Source: Branchipolynoe longqiensis (Eukaryota; Annelida; Polychaeta; Phyllodocida; Polynoidae). From it: DNA of 64,000 nt. Each line of letters opens with the position of its first letter. Within the stretch, counting starts at the first letter, position 1. The DNA lies in contig CM059186.1 in the NCBI GenBank assembly GCA_030323885.1, forward strand, positions 169,865,230 through 169,929,229, read 5' to 3'. The translations under genes were made by a program, and so were the position numbers. Below the pieces are notes generated by a model that made no database searches, was not told the DNA's origin, and saw only the letters and a program-made list of their open reading frames with translations. Positions 41,870 to 52,110 of this stretch are shown one piece after another.

Positions 41870-42535
41870 TTGTAACTGTATAGCTACCTGCCCCCCCCCC
41901 CCTTCCTGGACCACTGGGCAGGTCCACCAGCCTAATTTGCATATACACACAGGGCACCACCTGCAGCTGGGTTGAGTGACAGCCACCCCTACTGGGGGAG
42001 GGTGCCACCCACCCTGACTGTGGAGGTGCCTGATTGGCTGGCTGTGGACTGCCCAGTCACCTGCATCCCATTGGCCCTCTGACCACACTAGCCTCAAACC
42101 AAGATCTTATTTCTGGACTCTGCTTCAGACACACTGAAGAGAGATCACTCTACTCCTGGCTCTTGAGTGAGACAGACCTACTCTTGAGCAGGAACCCCAG
42201 ACACTTTGTCTGATGCTATCAAAATTCATCTATTCCAATTGAGTGTATACACAGCCATAGGACTCCTGTCCCATGGGCTGTAGGCACTGCTTTCTATACA
42301 GGCTAAAGTGGTAATGAGATATTGTGTGGCTAGAAGGCAAGGGGTGTGGATGATGGGTCACTGGTAGGTGGACAGGAGTTGGTGTTAGTAAAGCACAACT
42401 TCTCCACTGTTATCTGTGTCTTGTCTTCATTCTTCCTTAGCATTGGTTAATGAGTTGATAGATAAGTGATATGAAGGGGAGAGTTTCTGTAGTATTATCT
42501 GGTGTCCCAAACGTGGCCGGGCATACAGAAATATT
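41870..42535 (+). repeat. Possible solo LTR with primer-binding-like site
   Basis: A region starting ttgtaactgtatagctacc and ending before tggtgtcccaaacgtgg (42500-42516), which looks like the priming site after a 5' LTR. tagtaaagcacaacttctcc and a T-rich stretch upstream could be polyadenylation elements. No second LTR or coding region was seen; weak call. Confidence 0.25.
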
Positions 42536-42552
42536 ATATTGTGACAGTGCGC

Positions 42553-42726
42553 CCTCATGAAAATGGGAAATATTGTGCCTAGAGCAGGATTCGAACCCAC
42601 ACTTCTTGCCAGTCTGTGGATAGCATGCTAACCATTACACTACTTAGGCTCCCTGATGCAATCACCCTATCTTTGCCCACCTGTCTATGTGGCTCCTTGC
42701 CTGAGAGGTCAGTGCAGAGCACTACA
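42553..42726 (-). repeat. tRNA-derived SINE, family A
   Basis: Antisense copy: aaaatgggaaatattgtgcc, gcaggattcgaacccac, taaccattacactacttag, gcctgagaggtcagtgcag. Confidence 0.87.
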
Positions 42727-42729
42727 ATA

Positions 42730-43638
42730 GCAAGTTACCGCATTAACTTTGATATGATCACGATACTTTACAGTAATAATCTTACCCTAATTATGTCAAG
42801 GGGTCTTATTTTTGTACGGTTAGGGTGGGGAGCAGGGTTGGCTGTAAGCCAATTCGAGCAATAGACTATATCGCCATTCCAGCGGCGCGGTGCATTGTGG
42901 GATGTATCAAAGCAAAACAAACCCGCGAGAAGCACATGGCACATGCTAATACACTGGGTGCAGTTATGAAATGTGCTAGTTTCAGCTCATCTCAGCTCTT
43001 GTTCGAAACATAGAACACTAACTAAAAAATATATATAATAAATTAAGATATTAATCTGTTATCCAGCATTGCATTTACATCAATATAATCAGCACATCTT
43101 ATGCCATGTGCATATAGATTTAAACAAATCTGGGCACCCAGACTAGTGTTAGAGCATAGCCAGAGTCAGTTTTACTTAATTTATTCATGTTTTTATATAT
43201 ATCCTATGGTTAATGACATATGTCGAAATAGAAAATGAGTAGGGTTAATCAGATATTGGCTATATATTTCTTTGAAACAAGTTTTTGTTGACACATTTGA
43301 TAATTTAATATTTAGAACAAGAATTACTCATGGTTAATCAATGGTGATGTAAACATCAGCCTGTAAAGTGACTGAAATTGTATGTTTCTTAGCTCAAAAT
43401 GCTTAATTATGGAGAGTTGTGTCTTAAACATATTCATTATATTATTATAGTGCATCCTTCCATCCATGTTTGTACCAAATTGTTATGTATTTTGATTAAT
43501 TTTGAATAAAATTGAAGTATCGGCAAACTCAATGGCTCTACGCCTTTGCTTTGCTGCCAATGCCGTTTTCAGCGCATGCGCAGTCGGAACGGTGATCTGG
43601 TCTATTGCTCCCAATTTGGCCCCACATCCAATGAATAT
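42730..43638. other. No gene recognised
   Basis: AT-rich and non-coding. AATAAA at 43506-43511 is not linked to any exon I can identify. Confidence 0.45.
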
Positions 43639-43639
43639 T

Positions 43640-43733
43640 ATAAGTCAGTGATTTGACTGGGCTGGGATTTTGAAACTCCCGACCTTCCGCACGGGAAGCT
43701 TTCGCTTTACCTATTCAGCCACTGCGTCCGATC
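43640..43733 (-). repeat. SINE family D head fragment
   Basis: Antisense: tgaaactcccgaccttccgc, acgggaagctttcgctttac, gccactgcgtccgatccc; body missing. Confidence 0.8.
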
Positions 43734-43761
43734 CCAAATACTTGTAGAATTGTGAATATAG

Positions 43762-44110
43762 TAGTTAAATCTGCATAGTCTGATGAAGCATCACATTTTC
43801 AAAACCAAAATAATTATATAGATTTGACTCTACATATCTAACTTAGATATTGATGCACATATTAAACAATTATTGATCCATAGAAGGGAACACTGAGAAA
43901 GTTTGATAGAACCTGTTACTGTTGAAGCCTGTGGTGTCAGTGTTTGCCAAAACAAAGTTTACATGATTGAATCTCAAATATCTCAAAACTTATCCATTTA
44001 AAATAAAAGTTACTTCAACCGGAAATAAGGTAGATTATAACGATCGCTTTAATATATTTATCTCAGAAAAATTAACAAAATGCAAAACCATCGAACTATG
44101 CAACTTTAAG
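43762..44110 (-). repeat. MITE family M
   Basis: Antisense full copy: tctgcatagtctgatgaagc to ccatcgaactatgcaacttt. Confidence 0.82.
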
Positions 44111-44371
44111 AAATGGAAAGCCATCTGAACACTTTGCAATAAAGGTCATTAAGGTTACATAGATTCTATATGAATGCGTTGACTCGGGACATTGGTCGTA
44201 ATGCTCGCATTGCGTTTGATTCGTGGCGAGGGAGGAGGACCCCCCCCTTCCCTCTCCCCTCCAGTGTCTGTTGGGACGCTGACATAACACCCTCCCCCCC
44301 CCTTCTCTCTCGGCCCTTATAACCGGCCGCCTAGCTGCTCTTAGCCACTCGCCTCCACTCACCCTTCTGGC

Positions 44372-45829
44372 ATGGACACCAGTTCTTTTGGCTATCTTCA
44401 CCACGTCTCCACGCCTCAACGCCTCACCCCCCGGAGCTACCACCCAGCCATGCCTGCCGCTGCACGAGGACGGGGCCGCCCCGCCGGCCGCCGAGGCGCC
44501 CGTCGGGGGAGGAAGGACCCCGCCGCCTCACCCGATGCCGCCTCCGTGACCTCGTCCATGCACCAGCCTCCAGTCGGAGGCCACCTCGTGGGCGTCCTCA
44601 GTGGACGCCAGGATGGACGCTCAAACCCAGGCTATGGAGCGCCTCACCGTGCTCGTGGAGGCGATGGCAGTCACGCCTCACCAGATGCCCACACCGGCCC
44701 CGCCTCCAGCCTCAGCATACGACCGCCTCGCCAACATCATCCAGGAGCTGGCCCAGGGAGGCCCTGGCCCAGGGAGGCCCGCCTCCTTCCCGCCCCCGTG
44801 ACCTCGCCTCACGACATCCACCTGCTATACCGGCGGTACATGAGGCATGGAGTCTACCTCACCCAGCAGGCCGCCTCCGCGGCCCGCCTCCCACCTGCCC
44901 TGCACGCTGCCCCCGACCACACATCCGCCTCCGCCGCCGAGGCGGTGCGGGACATCCTCGACTCCGCCGAGGTGCAGAACACTACCCGGCGAAAAGGTAT
45001 TCCAGCAGGATACATCTTCCCACACGACCTCATCGAGAGGGGGCCGGAGGGGAAGGCACTAAAAAGGGGCGAGGCATCCATGGAGGAGTACAACCTCGCC
45101 CTCCGGATGCTGGAGTCTCACCCAGCCTTCCCCTCCGACTCCATCCCCGGCCTCCTGCACCATAACCTCACGGTGCAGCGAGACTGTGTCACCTATCCGT
45201 AGCCGACCGTCCGACGATACTCAGAGACCATTTTCGCCTGGGTTGCGGACGGTCGGCTCCCGGATGGCTGGCACGACCCAGTCGCCATCAATGCGGTGCG
45301 GCTGGACGTGATAACCGCCCCCGTGACTGGACCAGGGAGCTCCCGAGCTGCCCCCCCCCTGGCACCAACTCCGCGAGCAACCAACTCCGACCCGTGCACC
45401 CCATACACCCGAGAGGCGTACGGCATCCCCTGCCCCACATGGAACAGGGACCCCGCCTCATGCGACCTCGCCCCGGCCGGCGAGGCGCACGGGGACCAGG
45501 GTGCCAGGGCACCAGGAGGAGGCACGCCTGCGCATATTGCGCCAATGTGCGCCATATCCTCACCGTCCACAGTGAGGCGGTGTGCTTCACGAAGCGCACC
45601 CGAGGGCGCGCCTCAGCCGACCCCGCAATCACCTCGCCGGATTTTTAGTCCAGCGGCGGCGACCCACCCCGCGGGCCCGGGCCCCGCCCCCTCCAGCCCG
45701 GCCAACATCCCGCCTGGAGGACCCCGCCCACCCCGGCCCCGCCGCCCCCCCCGCCCCCACACACGCCGCCACCCAGAAGGTGACACTACACACGCCACCC
45801 GCCAAGCACCGGACCCCCTCCCTAGGTGA
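44372..45829 (+). pseudogene. gag: Gag-like protein with one in-frame stop
   Basis: ATG 44372 opens 276 codons to TAG 45200-45202. The same frame then continues without a stop to 45829. Conserved-looking text (AWVADGRLPDGWHDPVA) sits right after the TAG, so this is a single nonsense change and not the gene end. The N-terminus is Arg/Gly/Pro-rich. The second part has a Cys/His cluster (YGIPCPTWNRDPASC) reminiscent of the CxxW-N finger in PAT-like Gag. It is a presumed RNA-binding structural protein of the element. Confidence 0.55.
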
Positions 45830-46307
45830 CCGGAAGTTGCCTGCCGAGCAGCTCGCCACCCTCCCGACCATAACAACCACCACCCTGTCCATGCCAACCG
45901 CCCTCCTCTCATCTCGCCGCCACCCCCCACTGGCCGAGCAGCTCACCACCCTCCCGGCCACACCCGGCCCCACAACCACCACCCTGTCAGCCCTCCACTC
46001 ATATCCCCCCCACCCCCCACTGGCCGCGGCGCTCGCCACACCCGCCACAGGCCTCACATCTCAGCCGCCCTCCCCCCCCTCCACCCCCGATAGGCTCTCC
46101 GTCGTCTCTCGCATCTATGCCACCCCTCACATATCTCCGGCTCACATCTCTGCTGCCGCCAGCACCGCCCCTCACATCTCTGCCGCTCACATCTCTGCCG
46201 CCGCCAGCACCGCTGACAGCCGCCCCCACCCCCACCCCCGCCGCCCCCGCACCCACCGCCCCCGCCCCGGCGACACTGCCTACCTCCTCCACCTCCCCGG
46301 CCTCTAG

Positions 46308-47115
46308 GGCCACCCCGCCCTCCGTGCTGCGGGCCTCCCCAATTTTTTGGCCACCCGCATCCCCCTTCCCTCAGGCCTCCACATCCCCACCTGGCGAAGC
46401 CGCCTCTGGGAGCACCCCGACAAAGACCTAGTCGACCTCCTGGAGTTTGGCTTCCCTGCAAATTATTCAGCCAGCACCCCTCCCCACCCCACCTACACCA
46501 ACCACCGGGAAGCCCCGGAGCATCAGGTCCACCTCCGGGACTTCATAACCACCGAGCTGGCCCATGGCGCCCTTGCAGGCCCCTTCCTCGCCCCTCCCTT
46601 CACCCCCTGGGCCCAGGTCTCGCCCATGATGACCCGCCCCAAATCCAACCCTGGTAAGAGGCGGGTCATCGTCGACATTGCCGCCCGCGGGACTGCGCGT
46701 CACCCTGCAGAGCTCAAAGACCATCGCACTGCCCTCGGGGGCGGTGGCCGCCTTCTCTGCCCCGTGGCGGCCTGGGCCGCCTCCGTCGCCCTCATGCCTG
46801 CCTCCGCCGCCGACCCCGCCTTCATACTGCCCTCGGGCCGCCCCCTCGACCCTTGGACACTGACTGCCATCCTGCGAGGCGCCCTCACAGCCCTCGGGGT
46901 GCCCGCCCCGACGGATACACCCTCCACAGCCTCCGCCGGGGGGCGGCCCAGGCATGCCAACGCACCGGCGGCCCCCTCGGGGATATAATGGAGCAGGGCA
47001 CCTGGACCTGGGATGCAGTTCACGCATACGTCCCCCGCATCACCGCCTCGGGCGCCCCTCGAGCCCTCTCCTCTGTTTTGGTGGAGGGGTCTTCGGGGCG
47101 CCCCCCTCCCACTTG
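46308..47115 (+). pseudogene. RT N-terminus fused to YR C-terminus by deletion
   Basis: 46365-46680 reads as the RT entry region (LHIPTWRSRLWEHP, HLRDFITTELAHGALAGPF, VSPMMTRPKSNPGKRRVIVD). At about 46680 it jumps into recombinase sequence (RVTLQSSKTIALPSG, CPVAAWAA, AFILPSGRPLDPWTL, then YTLHSLRRGAAQACQRTGG and the Tyr in AVHAYVPR). YR pieces occur in three frames, so small shifts followed. HxxR and Tyr remain; the first catalytic Arg region is lost. Domain order shows an internal deletion of about 2 kb or more relative to complete elements. Confidence 0.72.
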
Positions 47116-47472
47116 ACTTTATTGCTTATTGACTTTTTAGCATCATTCACATTGCTCTATTGATTGTACCTCCTTATTGACCTTGATTGATTCTGATTGA
47201 TGATTACCCTTGATGACATTATTATCCTTACTTAACATTGCTGCACTGACCTTCTTTGAATAAAGTGCTTTTCTTCCAACTCCTGCCTTTCTCTCCTCCT
47301 TCGTCACGTATCGGTCGTAATGCTCGCATTGCGTTTGATTCGTGGCGAGGGAGGAGGACCCACCCCCCCTTCCCTCTCCCCTCCAGCACCTGTTGGGAGG
47401 CTGACATAACACCTTCCCCCCCCCCCTTCTCTCTCGGCCCTTATAACTGGCCCCATAACTGCTCTTAGCATT

Positions 47473-48142
47473 AAAACTGCATAGTCCGATGAAAACATAA
47501 CATTTTCAAAACCAAAACAATTACTTAGATTTTATTCTACATATCTAACTTCAATATTTATGCATCTATTAAAGTTGCACAGTCTGATGGTTTTGAGTTT
47601 CTGTCATTTTCTGAGATAAACATATTAGGTTGTTCATTATAATCTACCTTACTTTAGTTTGAAGTACATTTTATTTTAAATCGCTAACTTTTGAGATATT
47701 TTAAATGGAAACATGCTAAATTAATTTTGGCATGCTTGCCAAAACCTCTATCACCATAGGCTTCTGCAGTAACAGGTTCTATAACTTGACTCAGTAGTCC
47801 TCTATATGTGACAACAAATGTTTAATAAGTGCACCAGCATCTAAGTTAGATATGTAGAACCATATCTAGATAATTGTTTTGGTTTTGAAAATGTTATGTT
47901 TTCATCGGACTATGCAGCTTTAAGCATCTGTTGCCACATAGAAGGGAACACCGAACCTATGGTGTCTTGGCATGTTGCCAAAATTAATATTACATGTTTA
48001 CACTTTAAATATCTCAAAAGTTAGCCATTTAAAATGAACGTTTCTTCAAGCTAAAGTGAGGTAGATTACAACAATCATTTTAATATATTTATCTCATAAA
48101 AATGACAGAAAGTCAAAATCATCGGACTGCAACTTTAAGATC
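47473..48142. repeat. MITE M inserted into MITE M
   Basis: An antisense copy (47473-47565 and 47927-48142) is split by a sense copy (47566-47926). Flanks of the inner copy read gcatcta and gcatctg, a likely 7-8-bp target duplication. Confidence 0.8.
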
Positions 48143-48303
48143 TAAGTACCCGACAAAAAACCCACAAAAAAACGAAATAGAGCCTGGGCTACGTGGGGTT
48201 GTAAAGCCATTGCATCTTCAACGTTAACAACTTCAAAGTTTGCCATAACAGCCAAGATACGTCACTTCCGAGATAATAAGGTTCCTGCACACCCAACCCA
48301 CAA

Positions 48304-48621
48304 CCTGGGCCGCGATCAGGGTGCGTCTCGGAGACGCCGCGGAGACATCTTCGGAACAGTTTTTGGCCTATTTGATTTCAGGGTGCGTCTCGGAGACGTC
48401 TTGGACACGCCTCCCTTTTCAGATAGGAGACAAAAAGCGCCTTGAAAATGGCCGCTGTATTCAGTGGTTTCAGCCAATCACAGCACAGCTTTTCCATTGC
48501 AAATGGCCACTGCCTATGGAGGCCGCCATTTTTGAGGCCGACAGCTTAATGCGTTCAGACTAGCGTGACATCAGGTCCATCTCCGAGGCACCTTCGAGAC
48601 GGACCCTGAACGCGGCCCAGG
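48304..48621. repeat. MITE with CCTGGGCCGCG termini
   Basis: 318 bp. The left cctgggccgcgatcagggtg and the right caccctgaacgcggcccagg-like end (gaccctgaacgcggcccagg) are inverted, and gcgtctcggagacg recurs inside at 48320 and 48385. Confidence 0.75.
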
Positions 48622-48649
48622 CCATTGGAAAGGGTAAAGTATGTGTGTG

Positions 48650-48674
48650 TGGGGGGGGAGGGGAGGGGGGGAGC
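48650..48674 (+). repeat. G-rich tract
   Basis: Runs of G (ggggggggaggggaggggg) in a short non-coding gap. Confidence 0.9.
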
Positions 48675-48751
48675 ACACTGCAAAACTTCACATTGCAAGG
48701 CACAGATACAGGAAGTGGAACTTTATCTAATGGAGGGTATCTGTTAAGACT

Positions 48752-49200
48752 GGATCGGATGGCTGAATCAGTAACTTTGTTTGTTTGTTGTTGTTTTACG
48801 TCCTAGCAACATCTAAGGTCATATCAGGACGGGTACCGACTTGTGACAGTGCGCACTCATGCCGACTTTACAGTGCTGTCCCACTGGGAGACCAGCCCAC
48901 CAGCAGCATGACCTGATATCCCACTCAGTCACATCATCCTGACACCTAGCCAATCAGTCCTTGCCCCATCATAATAACGCCGAGCGCCTGGCTAGGAAGC
49001 GACAAGTATACATTTTTAAGTCGTTGGTTTGACTCGACCAGGGTTCGAACCCACGAACCCATGGGTTCGGATCCCCCGAGCTGAATCGGTAAGAGCTCTG
49101 GCTGGCGTCCCGTATGGGAGATCATAAATCTCAACTCCAGCCGAGTCAGACCAATGACGTACACAATTAATGCTTGTCATTACCCACACCTGGCGGCACC
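48752..49200 (+). repeat. SINE head (family B/D) split by another SINE
   Basis: ggatcggatggctgaatcag (to 48775) continues at 49076 with gctgaatcggtaagagctct and gccgagtcagaccaatgacg. The interruption is the antisense family B copy below, with duplicated gctgaatcRgtaa at its edges. Confidence 0.75.
48776..49075 (-). repeat. tRNA-derived SINE, family B (nested)
   Basis: Antisense, nearly complete: gttgttttacgtcctagcaa, ggtaccgacttgtgacagtg, catttttaagtcgttggttt, cagggttcgaacccac. Confidence 0.87.
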
Positions 49201-49545
49201 AGACAGGATGACCGAATAAACTGAGCGTTCGTCTCCCATTTTGGTAGATCGTGGGATACAAATTCATGGGTTTGAACCCTGGTTCGTGTCAAACTAATGT
49301 CTTACAAATTGATACGTGTCGCTTCCTAGCCAGGCGCTCGGCATTATTAGGATAAGGCAAGCACTGGTTAGCTTAGTATTGTGATCATGGACTTGTGTGG
49401 GAGATCAAATCATGATGCTGGTGGCATGATATCTGAGTGGGGCAACACTATAAAGTCACCATGAATGTGCATTGTCACAAGTCAGAACCCATCCTGATAT
49501 GACCTTAGATGTTGCTAGGGCGTAAAACAACAAGAAATAAACCCA
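49201..49545 (+). repeat. tRNA-derived SINE, family B
   Basis: Head agacaggatgaccgaataaa, B box gggtttgaaccctgg, then the complete body and 3' domain (aagtcagaacccatcc, gatgttgctagggcgtaaaa). Confidence 0.85.
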
Positions 49546-49599
49546 CATCATATAAGGCATTAAATCACTAGATTTATATATAGATATATTGGATGTATA

Positions 49600-49890
49600 A
49601 TTAATTATGAGGATATAAATAGGCGGAGTATTCCTGTATTATTATTATTTGCTATTACTTTATTCGCAAAATATATTATGTCCAATCGCTGACCTTCCTG
49701 GATTTGCCCCGGGTTTCCGTCGGTGCTCACGGCAGGTCAGTCACTTGCCCATTGGATTTGAAACTTTTACCGGTAAGCCTGTTATTGTGCTAGCCAAGAC
49801 GCTCAATAAAGTGTCCGACCCAACACTCCTCTGTGTCCCCTCCTTTGTTTACATAGCCCTACTTTATATAGAATATATTATATCCATAAG
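49600..49890 (+). repeat. Solo A-B remnant of a PAT-like element
   Basis: aaataggcggagtattcctg, atgtccaatcgctgacctt and ggatttgccccggg resemble repeat A of copy 1. caagacgctcaataaagtg and catagccctactttatata resemble repeat B, including AATAAA. No coding sequence lies between, as expected for recombination between repeats. Confidence 0.62.
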
Positions 49891-50875
49891 TTTGCAGATG
49901 AGGCTGCAGGAGGGTTTCCTACTTATTATTTAGTGATATTAGCCGAGTCGGGATTGCAAAACTAATCTGATGTGGACTATAGGTGCGAGAGGTGCCATCG
50001 CCAGCCGTAAGTAGATGATCCATCTCTGATCCGGTCACTTTGTCGCTGAAATCTAAACTTTGCACGATGGGAAAGACGGTACCTTGCCAGAGATCTAATA
50101 TATAAAAGATACTCAGATCAATTAGAGTACTGTTGTTCCTTATTCTATTGTTGGTGGCTAAGGCTTATATGCATATATATATGTACTATATAATTTATTA
50201 TGTGGATATAAAATTAATAATGGCAGCCCCTTAATGTTTCTCTCTAACCACCTTAACTTCCATGTTATTCACTGCAGAGTGGACATTCTCTCCTCCCCAC
50301 CTCATCAACACCCACCGTGAGACAACTGTCACTCTGCTCACTTTCAAAACTATATATGTATCTATACATATATGCATATGTATACCATGTGAGTATTAGG
50401 TATGTTGACGAGGCAACATACTTAATTCACACACGAGGCAAGGTCGGGCTCAGCATGTGACCTCCTTCCCCCCCTTTTTCCCTCAGTTCCATTCTTGCTC
50501 TCATACAAGCAACATTAACTTTCCCCACCCACCCAACCCGTTTCATGAAGGGGTTAAGTGCTGAGGTTGTTTTCCTAGTTTCATGATTGTCGATTTCTGA
50601 CCATGTTTACTATCTCGCTGCAGACACTGACACGGCCGACTAGCCTAAACAGTAACCACCCTTGACCACACCACTCGGAAGCCATCCTTCCAGGTCACAA
50701 GGTGCCAGCTGCCTGCAGTTATCTACCACCATGACACATTGTTCTCGGAGCCAGCCTCCTGCACGCCCCTGCGGCACCGTTACATGAACTCTGATTGATG
50801 ATTTATTTTGATTCTCATAATCAATAAATGATTATTGAAACATTTGACTCCTTAGTCCTTTTTCCGAGTGTCGTG
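49891..50875. other. No gene; possible B-type remnant
   Basis: 50090-50150 (ttgccagagatctaat, ataaaagatactcagatc) resembles repeat B of PAT-like copy 2. The remainder, including catcaataaatgattattg-like sequence near 50820, is non-coding with no recognised family. Confidence 0.4.
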
Positions 50876-50879
50876 AATT

Positions 50880-51058
50880 ATGACCCTTTGATAATGCAAT
50901 CGTTCTGGTCCATATAATGTGATCGCGAAAAATTTGGGGTTGCGCTAAATCGGGGTTCAGAATTACATTTGAATTAAGGAATTCTGGATCCAATGAATCA
51001 CCGCGCTATATCGGAATTTGCATTAACTCGGAGCGCATTATAATGGGGTTTTACTGTG
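50880..51058 (-). repeat. pogo/Tigger-like MITE fragment
   Basis: The right end cattataatggggttttact + gtg and interior words (gcgctaaatcggggttcaga, ccatataatgtgatcgcga) relate it to 61441-61678. The left end is lost. Confidence 0.6.
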
Positions 51059-51437
51059 TATATATGGATACATATTCCGGTTAGGCGCCCTAGCTTTGAC
51101 ACTCCTCTAATGCCGACGTGCAATATTGAGGTGAGCCTATCTATAGCCGCAAACTACATATGAATATCAGCCCCGCCCCGTGTACCGGGGAGGGGGGGGG
51201 GGGGGGGGTAGATGAGCCCTATCTGGCACAGTAGGTCTGGTCCATTCAAACCCGCACTCACCACTCACTGCACCGTGTGCCGTGCAGTAAAGGCCGCCGA
51301 CCGCAGCGACCCCTATCGGGCCGTTTAGCGCGCGTTCCATTCGCTCCAACTGGCACAGTCACGTCATAAATCCAAACCACAATTGTGCCTCTGCGCATGC
51401 GCCGTTTAGCGCACTTGACCCGCGCGCATACTGCGCA

Positions 51438-51615
51438 CTGCACTCTACTCTCACCCTCTACTCTCACTCTCTACTCTCACCCTCTATTCTCACCCTCTAC
51501 TCGCACCCTCTACTCTCACTCTCTAATCCCACTCTCTACTCTCACTCTCTACTCCCACTCTCTACTCTACTCCCACTCTCTACTCTGTACTCTCACTCTT
51601 TACTCTCAACTCTCA
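51438..51615 (+). repeat. CTCTACTCTCAC minisatellite
   Basis: 12- to 13-bp units ctctactctcac(c) with variants (cccac, ttctcac), about 14 copies; runs directly into a MITE M fragment. Confidence 0.92.
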
Positions 51616-51747
51616 CTTTAGTTTGAAGTAACACTTACTTTAAATGACTAACTTTTGAGATATTTGAAGTAAAAATATGCTAAATTAATTTTGGCAAGCA
51701 CTTCAGAATTCAGCAATAACAGGTTCTATTCAAGTGGATTAGTAATA
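51616..51747 (+). repeat. MITE family M, internal fragment
   Basis: actttagtttgaagtaacac, taacttttgagatatttgaa, aattttggcaagcac, aacaggttctattca; both ends missing. Confidence 0.75.
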
Positions 51748-52110
51748 CCGACCCACCCATGGGGAGGCTTAAGACTAACGCATGTAGATATATATACAAA
51801 TACATAAACAATACTCTTACTGAACATGACTTCGCCAAAATCCAGGAAACGGAAACGGAAATAGTAGTCAGGGGGCCAACTCACATAGGTGTGAAAGTGC
51901 GTACTAATGCAATTTTATTGCTTATTGTGCTAGATAGGGTTATTGGTAGTGAGAATCAAGAGGGTGCCACTCTGGCACCCTTGAGCAATTTTTTTATAAG
52001 CCGTTTTTGATATGACGTCATATTGGATCAAACTGGCATTTTTTTCGGCATAAGGGGGTAGTGTTCGTATATCAGCTATAGTATCAGTTCTAACTTAGCA
52101 CTACATATAG

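Larger units (their letters stand above)
44194..47468 (+). mobile_element. GC-rich Ngaro-like element, internally deleted
   Basis: Direct repeats A1 (44194-44345) and A2 (47313-47468) share ggtcgtaatgctcgcattgc, gtttgattcgtggcgagg and ttctctctcggcccttataa. Between them are a Gag-like frame, a Pro-rich spacer, the N-terminal edge of RT, and the C-terminal part of a YR. Most of RT, all RNase H and the start of YR are missing. After A2 no B2 follows, because MITE M insertions start at 47473. The GC content is far above that of the surroundings. Confidence 0.78.

Noticed and set aside
45582..46307. 241-codon Pro/Ala/Ser-rich frame in the GC-rich element
   Set aside because: GC-rich sequence keeps several frames open; no conserved domain, and it overlaps the in-frame Gag continuation.
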